From the NCBI RefSeq assembly GCF_023101765.2, contig NC_064238.1, positions 7,364,116 through 7,428,115 of the forward strand: a stretch of 64,000 bases of DNA, written 5' to 3'. Of this stretch, positions 39,501-51,500 are shown in pieces. Within the stretch, counting starts at the first letter, position 1; each line of letters opens with the position of its first letter. Source of the stretch: Spodoptera frugiperda (taxonomy: Eukaryota; Arthropoda; Insecta; Lepidoptera; Noctuidae). Below the pieces are notes generated by a model that had not been told where the DNA came from, searched no databases, and saw only the letters and a program-made list of their open reading frames with translations. The position numbers were made by a program, and so were the translations under genes.

Positions 39501-42500
39501 GTGGTTTTTTGACATTCACATAATATTATTATATGAAATTATATCAGTATGTCGTATGAATGTCAGCTGGTATCAGATGATACAGTTACCGTGTTAATTA
39601 TCACAATGGAAAAGGCCTTATTGTAAATGTTCTCTTGTTCAGTACACGGACATTACATGATGCGTAACAGTAATCATATCAATTTACTCATGCGTAAAAT
39701 TGTGTGCATTCAATCTGATTGTGCTTTTTTATTGGAGTTGATTTATTTAAATTTCATTTAAACAAAACTATAATACTGTCAAACTCACACACTTCTCCTT
39801 TTTTAATACTCATACAATTTTTATGCGTATGTATTGCGAATCAACGGTCTTATTTTTATTTCACCTTCTTACGAGTACAGAACCGCACCGAACCTCGCAA
39901 TAAAAACCTCCAAAATCGCGGGCAAAGCGTTAATAGACTATAAATGTATTACGAGAAAGTAAAGTGTCCCTTTCCGTTCTCAGTATCGGCCGGCTTTTAG
40001 CATGTTCCTAAATAATCAATGGCTTGTTCGGATCTTTGTCCGAAACAGTATCGCCTGTAAGCCGAGGCTCTAGCCTCACTTTAGCTTTAAGCTGCTTGTC
40101 CACCTGCGCTCGACCCGTTTCGGGAAATCGGAGAATATTGTTAGCTCCCTTAAGAGAAATATAGGTTAGGTACGTTTAATTTAATAATTTTGGGGTAAAC
40201 TATCACAATTTTGCTTTGGTTGAGAGTTACTTAGCTGTAAAATGAGAGACTCTAGAGTTATTTCAATCGTAGTTACGTAAATACCTCTTTTTAACCCAGA
40301 TTTCAATACCAAGGCCGGAAACTTTTATTTATAACTCGTCGAGCGTCATTATCAACACGTCTCAAGAAATATGTAAACTGGAAACTAGTCCCAAATTAAT
40401 TAACCAATAAAAATAAAATAGCATCACAGCAAATGACAACAGAATCAACAGATTAATAATAATCAGCAACGAGTTAACAGCTCGTAACACTGATTAATAA
40501 TTTCATGAAGCAAGTGGACCTACCTCTATATTATGCAGATTAACGTTCGGAAAAACCGCAAACATTTATTTTCCCAAGGTATTTCAATATTGGCGGGGAG
40601 TGGCGTGAAAGTAGCCAAAGTGCTTTGGATCGTATTCACGGTTTTATTATTTATGACCTTGAAAATTGCATGAGTAAGCCGGCGCAGCGGTTGCGGTCAC
40701 GCCCACTTTATGGCCACGCGTTAAGTGAACTTTCCGTTAATGCATGCATTTTTTTATTGTTTTTGGCACTATGCGGCGTGCAATGTCTCACGTATACTTT
40801 GTGGAAACGGTTCCTATACGTACTGTAGGTGTTATATAGGTGACTAAGCGTTAAGCGTTAATAATATTAGTCTGCTATTGAGACGAAAAATAAAGGTATT
40901 AAATGTCTCTTTTTATAGAAAAAATATACTTACAACTTATTCGTTGTTCACCATAATTATATTTACGTTAACAGTTGCACAGAGGAGGCAAACTTATTAT
41001 GAATATACGCACGTGACCAAACTTTCTTGGGATCAAACGTGGTTATTAAGTAAACTATCATTTAAGCTATAATTAAACTATCTAAATAAGTTATGTTGAT
41101 TTTTTTTTTATTTTGAATCTCAATAAAATGTAAAATACAGCGGAATAATTTATTGGTTACATTAGATTCATTTTGCAGCAAATACCTTTACTACAACAAT
41201 CTAGACACACGGCAGTGTGACGCCAAGTTCGAGCAAAAAACCGAAACGGCCGTGGGTTATATTACACGAACCATTTCGGGCCAAGTTCGACCCATATAAC
41301 TCAAAACTATCTAAATATGAAATTTCAGTATCATCGAGATCTAAACTTATCTAAAATACAAAATTTCATTAATGTACCTAGTTATAGGTCTTGAGATATT
41401 GACGTCAGAAAATCGCTATTTTTACTATACACTCACTGATTCACTCACTAACTCATCAAAAACCTAGACCACTTCCAATGGTCGTATTGCTTGAAATTTG
41501 GCATGGAGGTAGGTCTTTAGGTCAAGGTAAAGGAAAAAATCTGAAAATGGCCAAGTGTGAGTCGGTTTTAAAAATAATGAAGGTGTAAATTTACCCCTAA
41601 GGAACTAAAACAAATATCTATATCTTCCAATGGTCGCACCGACCTAAAATCGTTACGTTGTATTTGTCAAAGTAAAGTAAAATAAGAAAAAAAGAAAATA
41701 AACCTTACAAAAATAAATGAAATCCCACCCAAAACATATGTGAAAGGCTGCCAAATAATATTGGAATGCTCGCCTATAAAAGAAATGAGATCTAAATAGT
41801 ACCAAGTTCCATACACAGACCTAGTTAAAAATGATATAACTTGGCAAGTTTTATAGAAAATTATATACTTGACTCATTGCGTTTAGTAGGTTTATAACAA
41901 AGTGTGTGAAAATATGCCAAATTGTTATATCAGTAACTAGGTCTGTGTATGGAACTTGGTACTTATTTAGATCTCAATTCTTTTATAGGCGAAGCATTAA
42001 TTTATCGAACTTAGCCTTTCACAAATGTTTTGGGTGGGATATGATTTTCACAACTAGACAAAACAACTTCGTCATAATTTACGTTTATTTGTAAATGCAG
42101 TTCTAACAGATACGATCAATAATGAATTTACGATAGAACATAGCTTTCAAATGGTAATAGTAAATTTATTTGACTAACGTCGCAAAATTTTATCGGTATG
42201 AAACTATTGGTTGTAGCAAATGTACAAATATACCTTTATGTATACTAGTGGAATAGATATTCAATTCTGTTTAGTAATTTAGTCGATATAAAATTTATAT
42301 TTGTGGGAATCGTTTTATGTACCTAGGTATGCCTATTTCGGGAAATTTGTTTATTGTTGTTCTGGTCACTAAGTGAATAGACGTTTTGATTAAGATCTTG
42401 GGTGTAATTTTTAGTCCGATAAAGATATTACTGAAAGTTTTAAGTGTGAGAGAGTTCAATGCTTTGGCACGAACGAGCCGGCTCGATCGGAGTGATACCA

Positions 42501-45500
42501 CGGCCTCAGAGAAAACCGACGTGATACAACACTTGCGTTGTGTTTCGTTGCGTGAGTGACATAACCGGAAGGCCAATTACTCCCCTCCTTAATCTTCCCA
42601 ATCACCGATTCCCCAACAACCCTTAAATTCCTAACCTCCAAAAGGCCGGCAAAGCACTTGTGCCCACAACGCCTCTGATGTTTCTGGATGTCATAGTCGG
42701 CGGCCATTGGCCCTGTCTGGTCTATACTACGTTTAAAAGTCTTACACTTAATAATTTTATTCTCATTTCTAAAAATAAAACATAAACAACTTTTTTTTTA
42801 GAAAGTGGCAACAAAATTCAATTTTTTTTCCCTCCATACGCTTCGTTTTTAGACGAACTAATCAAGGAGCGATACAGTTCGCATTAAAAATGTATCGGCT
42901 CTCGTCAGGCCTGTCCGAAGTTAGGGAGCCGAAGTTGCGTGACACCGCAGTACATCTTTATACAGTATTCATTGGTATTGGTAATCGGTACATACATTGA
43001 TTAGGCAACCAATGATGTGGATTACTGGAGGTAATCTCTATAGAGACTAGCTAATTACTAAACTTTTTTTTCATTGTCATCCCCGAAGGGGTATGTAGAG
43101 GAGCACATTTCGGCATGTAATGCCACTGTATAACGTACACTCACTTTTCATCATTTGTGTTATAGGATTTATTTAATTGAGGGTGATCCTATTGCCATAT
43201 ACCGGACACAATTCCAGACTCTGTGGAACTACTAAGAAAATTTCGAAAACCCGAAAAAATGCCCGGCAATAATTTGGCCTTGCCCGGCAGCCCCACTTGC
43301 GACCACCCGATCAATGAGGCAGCCATTGCCTCATTGGCCGAGTGCATTGAATGAGGCAATAAATAAATAATTAGGTATGTCTGTATGTCTGACTTTCACT
43401 GTACTTTTAGATATTTAGATTGTCGAGTGTCTTAAATGTGTATGATAATATATTTCTACTTTCTACTCCAATTCGATAAGACTTAACAAGTAAGAGAGAA
43501 ATAATATCGGAAAAAGACACACAAAAAGCCCACGCTCCGCATACCCAGTCACAGTGTAGAAAATCTCAATTCATTGACCTACCGCAAAACATTTGTTCGA
43601 TACATCGCGTCGTATCAATTTCTCTGGCGATAACATTTTTGCTGGTTTACGTGACACGAAATTTATACGGGCGATTTATCTCGTATTCATATTACGTCAT
43701 TCACAAAATTGTGAGGTGTTTTATCGTATGTTCGGGAACTGATATTCCTCTGATAACTTCCGTACGTTTTATGACCGTCTAATTTATTTTCCGAGTACGT
43801 TGAGTTGATTTTCTCGAGGATCGTCGAATAGTCGGTTATGTTTAACGTTTTTTTGTGACTTCTTGCTCATAATTTATCTTCTTAACATTTTATAGTATTC
43901 TCTCCGTAGTATATTTTTTAACTTGATGTGTGTTTGTTTAAGAATAACAAGCTTATAAAGCTGAGATTCAGCTTCTAGACTCTCAAGGGTCTGATCCGAA
44001 TCTGCGGACTACCTAGCGGACTCCGGCTAGCAAGAGTAGCAACGGGCTGGTTTTTAGTCAGTAAGAGTTCGACACTGCGTCTCGTCTCACCCAAGGCGGG
44101 AGAAATTATTGGATGATTTTCTACCCCTGAAAAAAAAGAACTTTCAGGACGGTACCAAGTAAGCAGTTTTTGTATATAAACGAAGTTGGGTTAGTATGTA
44201 TATAAGCTAGTATTAAAATTATACCAATTAATACAATTAAACTGAATTCAGAGTAGCGCACCAATGTGTATTCAGTTAAATTATAAGTATTTAAAACCCA
44301 AAATAATAACGACATAAGATAAATTACACAATCGGGAATGCATAATTATGTTTTATCACAAACAACCGATCGTTTGCGTAGTGATAAAATTAAATATAAT
44401 AATTTTATCGAGTATACAAACAGCAAAATAAAAACCAGAAAGGCTTATTAAGGGTTAATGGTAAACAATTTGATTTAATTAACCCTTGTAACTACTTTTT
44501 ATGTATTGTCAATCGAGGTTTAAAGTGAAGCTAAGTAAATAAGATAGCATGCCTTCCACAATATGATTAACAGTTTTCTTGGATATATGTTAAGGTATGG
44601 AAGTTTGTATTAAGTTGAGTCTGCTTATCTACAAGAAAGTAAAATATTTCCTATCGATTATATACACTAATATTAAGTCGTAAGGTATAAATTTCTACAA
44701 CATAAAAGTTAGTTAAACCAAAACACAAAGAGTTGCAAATACAAAAATTACTGTATACTAGTACTAAAAATGCAACAAACATAAACCCGCATACAAATAG
44801 TGCACACTCGATTCATAAATATTAAATAACGTAATAAAATTTAACAACGACATCTGTAGACACCAGCATGTCAACCTAAACCAACCGATCACATCCATTT
44901 TCAACTTTATCCTCACTTAGTAAAGTTGAAAATCATATGAAATTATTTGACAAATTGGAGTAGGTTGATGTGGGGTGTGTAGAATAAATGGAGCTCACCT
45001 GAGATCCCGTCGTAGGTCCACCATTCCTCCCAGCTGACGCCACTGACGGCTGCAATCAGACCACTCTAATTAAGTCTGCACTGTTCATGAAATTAGCAAC
45101 CCTACTTGTTATAACTTGAACCATTTTACTTAGTGTTTCGACTAGAGATTTTTTTTATACATGGCATGGTTTTACTAACGACCAGTATCAAATGTATCTG
45201 TCTATAGATTGGGCTACAGGAGATAGAATATAGATTCATTTGTTAAGGACTTTCTTTCAAAAATATATTTTTAATAATAATATCTACTGACGTGTATATG
45301 TAGACTGATTGTTAAGACTGGCCATTACTTTGTTGACATCCGTTTGTATAGGTAAACAAGTTTCGTAATAATGTTCTCAATAATTTATTTGTTTCTTACT
45401 TTGATTGTAAAATGAAGTTTCGAGTTTTTCTATATTTAGTTAACAATGTAGCAAGAACAGATTTAAATAAACGGCGGTGTTTATTTAATAAATTCTTACT

Positions 45501-48500
45501 GAACATTTACCTGTCTTATAAACTTATTCAATATCGAATCAGCTTTAATTTGCTCTGTTACTTTGTATTCTTTAGTAATTGATATTTCAAACTTAGTTTG
45601 TAAAACAATCTATAAACATTTTTGTGTTCTTCAACAACTTAATTCGAATCAAAGTTTATAAGTTTATGTATAGGCACATTAAACTGTTGCGTGCAGAAAG
45701 TACATTTTTGCAATGTACGACAAGTTTATCGTCATAATAACAAATATCACATTTTTACAGGTGAACGATACTTACTCTTGTGAATCCTCAAACTTAGGAA
45801 AGTTTTAGTAAGTGCCTAATAGTTAAATGAACTGGATAGGAAGTTTACATTTTCATATGAAGAGTCTTTTACTAAGATTTCTTGTCATCGGATAAGTAGG
45901 TAAGTGGTTTTGATATCCAATCCTAACAGGAATCTATGAATCACGAAAAGATATTTATAGAGCTATGAAAACATTTTCTTAAAGACTCATATTTCAATAA
46001 ATTTGAAACAAATTTTGTTATATCTATTGTTTTGTATAACATTCAATTTTTATCTTTCTTTTCTCGTGTTTTCCTCAAGCGAATCAATGGAAATGAAATG
46101 ATTGAGCCAATGGAGCGGAAAAGCGTTATTCTTTTGAAACAAAACGGTTTTTCCTTGACGTGGTGCGATGTTTGACACCCGCTATTGTTTGTGTTTAAGT
46201 ACCTTAGCTATGTACAGTGACCGACAATAGTGTTAAAACAAAAAACATTACAAAAATAGACATTTATTTGGACCCATTTCATTCAAGAAGTATATATGGA
46301 GGTATATGAACTGGGGAATGTTAGTTTCCATTATAATAAAATAAAGTATTGGTATTTTAAAAGATGCACTATTGTCTCTGACTGTACGGAGCGAGGTGCT
46401 TGCACCGTAAACTTTGTCTGACAGGTCTGTTGTTTCAATACGATTATATTGTTTGCTGTTTTTTTAGAACATTTTACTGTTTCACGTTAAATTCATAAAT
46501 TGATGTGTATTTAAATTGTCAGTGTTTAGTCGATATTGCAATATTTGTTTATATTATGCTATCAAATACGAAATTGTTTAGCATTTCGTAAAACTTGCCT
46601 ACATCAGTAATTTGAATTTATAAATGTACGAACATTTTATGAATCAACTGTAATCCTGTGCTACTTAGATGTTCCCAGTTTAAATTATATAATTTTAGCA
46701 GCTTCTGGCTGCTATAATTCCACTTCAAATTAAATAAAAATACATTTAACGCCAAACGCTCAAAAAATCCGACTCCATAAACACCACCCGCTTACGGGAG
46801 AAGGATTTACAAAAGATTAAAATTTCTAATTTGAGCTGGCTAAAGTTCTCTTAATTAAGATTATGAGATTATGATACTCATAATAATTTCAAAGCAATTA
46901 ATTCGAAAATACTCAGTAGAGATTCTTACGTTACAAATTATATTTGCGTTAATTTTTTGCTTGTTCATTGGATACATTTGTCACGGGCTCTTACAAATGT
47001 CATCATGCTATTTATTGGGCGTAGTTTAATTAAAATCAACAAAGTTAAAATCATAATACGTGTAGTGAAACGTGCATTCGAAATATACACCAATCTCGAA
47101 AGTTACTCGATACACGGCTGATTTATGTTTTTAATTTAAATTTTTGCATTCGCCAGGCGAAGTTCGCCACGGACGCGCCGCCTGCATCGCAAATATATGT
47201 TACAGTCGAGTCGAGAGATCGTTTCCAGTTTCGATTCGATACAGCTTGAGCGAACTGTCGACTTTTAATCTTTTAATGCTACTCAACAAACTTCAGCCTC
47301 ACGGAGTACGGCCCCGTTTATTTGAAATAATATATTGCATACGATATTTTGCTTTTGCGAATTTCTATATTCGGAATATTAGGTTCATACGTGCTCCTTT
47401 AGGAATAGACTAGATAAAAGATAGATAGTTTTAAGCTTTTGTAATCAGACTAGTAAGCTTGTGTCGCTGAAACGACAAGCTTCGTTATATACAACAAACT
47501 ATAATGATTGCTTTGTAACTTCGGCAACAGAGATAATATTAAGTGAGCTCGCAAGCCTGCATGGACATTAAGTACAGCTCAGTGCGGCTTAGAGCAACTT
47601 TAGTGTCGAAAACAACACCTGAGGCTACGCGCGCTTCCTGCTCAATCTATGAATAACTGAACTTTGAATAAGTATTTCAGATCAATATATAACATCTTGC
47701 AAGTTGTATCACAATAATTTATGTGCCACGCTACCAGTGATAAAGTGGAACTGCTAGTGTAGACAAAATAATGTTTTGTGTCATAAAGTTAACATTGATA
47801 AAATATTTTAAAATGTATGCACTATTCAGTTGTACCGTGCGAAAACAGAAAATAACATATATTGTCGACGGTACCCGAGTAAGTATATCGAAACAAACGT
47901 AAGATTGAATTCTTATGCATTGTTGCATTTTGCAGACGCGATTGCTACGTGAAGTAGGAAAGTGCTCGCGCGGGAGATGCCAGTCAGCGTCTGCTTAGTT
48001 TTAAGGCTCGACGGAGTCTGGAAGTCGGCACACCTTCCAGCGCTTACCCGCGGGAAATACTTACCTACTTACTATTGTATGTTTAACCTTGTTTACGCTT
48101 CACTAACAGGAAGATTTATGGTTACTTTTAGATAGCACCTGTAAAGTTCCTGCATCGCCGTAAGCACAGTAATTTACAATTAACAACATTTCAAAGGTAT
48201 TGATGTCGCAATCAAATGTTGAAAACGTGAGCAATTCGCAGCCGACGAACTCCACAAAGAGCTTCAACCATGCATCGGAAATGAATCAGTTTCCGTTTCG
48301 AGTGAGGCAAATGATATATGTGTCTACGTTTGCATTCCAAACGGGACTCTACTGTCTACGTGGTACCGTTCAATGCACTGCGGGCTTAACAAATTTAAAC
48401 AGGATGCGCTGCTTGTAGACACATTGTACTTTCGTACATTTTAAATGCATAGCAAGTAAGTTCGAGAATGTTCAAGAATTAAAAGTAAGGAGTGCGCTCG

Positions 48501-51500
48501 TCGCCTGCTGTTGTACGCGGACGAAACAGGGATGATTCGGATGCATCCAGACTTCCGTAACGATTTTCCGATGCATTGAGCCGAAACGAAACGAATGGAA
48601 ATGTCATCGATGTATGAAATAAATAAATAAAATCACGTGGAAAATAGGCAATTTCACGGTGCATTGGATGTTCTTTGAGCGGATGTGCAAGACTGCGATC
48701 GCGTCGTATCGCAAACTAGTGCCGACGTCCGCATAACAAAAGCTTCGTTCGCGCGAATAATTTTAATCGTGTCCTGAGTGCTTCTTACATAACACATAAC
48801 ACGCGCACTGACTTCGTATTGTGCCACTGCTCATATTATTCTCGATTTCATTGCTTTTGTTGTGTGCATTTAGTCTCATATTAATTAATATTTATGGCGA
48901 TATTCTAAATGAAATCTTATTTCTCTACTATTCAGTCCAATTTTCGTGGAATTCATTCTAGTTTCATTAAGGTTGACAAATAAATACAGATGCTGACTGC
49001 AGCATCGAATCATGTTACTACTAATGAATTTATTAATAGGCAAATAACATCTCTACAAAATAATATTACAATTTCATTTGACATTTATTTGGTCGTAAGT
49101 ATTTATTTTTGTCTCGAAATTAATGAAGGAATAAATACAAAAAAATCCTAATACCGGTGTGGGTCGACATTTTTATTTTTCCTTTTCCTAAATAATTTCA
49201 TTGACATAAATTTTCTTGTTTGTCTTGTTTATCTTTTTTATATTAACTTTGTATAACATCATAATTAAATGATAGATATTATACCTCGAGCAACCTCTTT
49301 GTATTAGAGGTAAGCCCATCTGTGAGAGAGACTTAATATTCGGTAGTCACAGTAACAATTATAAAAGTGGATCTTACGCCCGAATACTCAAATGCTACTC
49401 AATTTTAAGTTGTACTTAAATATCGTGCTATCTCTGTCATTTTATAAAGACTTGATAGTGACAGAACTACATTTGAGAGCGTCTTAAAATTGAGTAGCGT
49501 TTGAGTATTCGAGCAATAACCTATCAAGGAGTAAAGTAACAGTATTATATAGAATAGTAATCTTATATAAAATAAAAATAAAATAAAAATAAAATAAAAA
49601 TTGACCCATAAATAAAAATCAGATCTAAAATACTGACACAAGTCCACTGATATCAGACGTTCGCTCGGATTCGAGCCGTTACTCAATGTTACTCAATTAA
49701 TCGCTCTGCGGATCGGGTGTGAAATTGCGATGTGACTGATCTGCTGAACTTTAAATAATGTCAGTCGCATTTATACAGCGAGAGGTACAGTTTTATTTCT
49801 ACATTTTATTTTATGATACGTTATTACAATTCAATATAAACATGACTAAAAATAAAGTAGGTGCCTAAAGCCCTAAAAATAAACTAAATTTACGCTACTC
49901 AATTTTAAGTACTTTAGTACTTACAATATCGTGCTATACTCTGGCATTGGTTAAAAAAAATTGATAGTGACAGAATTACATTTGAGAGATGTCTTAAAAT
50001 TGAGTAGCGTTTGAGTATTCGGTCATTAGTTTAATTATCTGACATAATAACAATTAGTAAAAATTTTGAAAAAAATTATATCAATATAATTAAACTTTTA
50101 GTACGAAAGTGGGTGAGCTAAATAATAATCCAAGTTGTCTCTACCTATAGACAATATAAAAGTGAGACTTCTTAAGGTAGAAAATTGTTTTGATACATAA
50201 TTATTTTCGAAGTGGTCCTGCTGTTTCGTGATATTTATATTGGTTTCGTTGTATTAATTATGTAAGATTTGTTGGGTTTTCCTGGTTTTCTGGTTAAACT
50301 TTTTAACGTAGGAACTTAGGATATCGATTATTAGTAGTTACTGTAGTTAGTTGTTTTAACTAAAATTGTAAGTCTACGTTTATAAAAATAAATCAAAATT
50401 TAAGTCGTTTCCTTTATCATTATCTTAGTATTAAGCTTGGTTAGCTTATGGCAGGTTGTAATATAATTTCTTTTTTAATTGTTATAGAACTTCGTAATTC
50501 GTAGTATGTTTTCGGTTAGTTTTAATCTTCGGAGATTATAATATTTGTTTAGTTAAAGTCCGTTTTTAAATACAATGCCCAAGTGGTATAGTCTACAAAC
50601 GCAGAGCTCATTATGTTGATTTTTGAAGTAGTTCCCGACATATTTCCACATTCATGTAGGTTGAGGATCCCGCGAGATCGGGAAAGGGTATATTTATATA
50701 AAATTTGACGGAAGTCACTATTCGACGTTTAACGAAGTCGCGGATGTATAATATAAAATTATAGATATTATACCTTAGCAACCTCTTTTTTGTAAGCCCA
50801 TCTGTGAATAATATTCAGTGTCACTTAATAAGGATCTTAGCATATCAAGGAGTAAAGTAACAGTATTATATAGAATAGTAATCTTATATTGACCCATACA
50901 GATTCAGATCTGCACTGACACAAGTCCACTGATATCAGACGTTCGCTCGGATTCGAGCCGTTACTCAATGTTACTCATTCGCTCTATCGTGTGAAATTGC
51001 GATGTGATGACTGAACTTTAAATAATGTATTTATACAGTTTTATTTCTACATTTTATTTTAAAATCTGCCGAGTAGGCTGCCTAAGCCCTAATACTCAAA
51101 CGCTACTCAATTTTAAGTTATACTTAAATATCGTGCTATCTCTGGCATTTTATAAAAAAATTGATAGTGACAGAACTACATTTGAGAGAGTCTTAAAATT
51201 GAGTAGCGTTTGAGTATTCGGTCATGAGTTTAATAGACATAATAATTGAGTGATTAATTTTGGCTACGATAAGTGGGTGAGCTGTAATATACCTCTACCT
51301 ACACAATAAAAAGTGATGACTTCTTAAGGTTTTGTTTTGATACATAATTATTTTCGAATTCCTGATAACTTTTTAATTAATTATGTAGGACTAAGTAGGA
51401 ACTTGAGGGTTACTTATTATGTGGGAATTGAATGAAGTTACGTTTCAAAAATAAATCAAATTTATTTTCCTGTATCATTTCTTAGTATTATCGGAAGCTT

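Larger units (their letters stand above)
38031..44998 (-). other. CARP intron 2 (about 7.0 kb)
   Basis: GT-AG intron in phase 1. Contents from low to high coordinate: retroelement-like tail 38906-39032, perfect hairpin 39070-39128, GC-richer unique patch 40650-40760, repeat 41210-41600, foldback 41721-42041, 'TACCACGG' repeat 42459-42715, SINE 43078-43350, retroelement-like tail 43990-44138. 44140-44890 is AT-rich with no feature seen. Confidence 0.85.
49272..50760. repeat. Tandem duplication, long copy A (1,489 bp), intron 1
   Basis: Starts ATAGATATTATACC and ends before the same motif at 50761. Long stretches match copy B exactly, such as AAGGAGTAAAGTAACAGTAT and CCACTGATATCAGACGTTCG. It carries two miniature elements (49380-49511 and 49890-50021) and an AAAATA-type microsatellite at 49568-49603. 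Confidence 0.8.

Noticed and set aside
39163..39519. 118-codon minus-strand open frame, the longest in the window
   Set aside because: Lies inside intron 2, has no domain, and its repeated Val/Asn wording reflects AT-rich low-complexity DNA; splice sites that would include it in CARP are absent.
42295..42707. Two overlapping minus-strand frames of 83 and 93 codons
   Set aside because: They lie largely in the family E repeat, whose other copy at 20012 does not keep these frames.
49405..49686. 93-codon minus-strand open frame
   Set aside because: Runs through a miniature element and an AAAATA microsatellite; an artefact of repeats.
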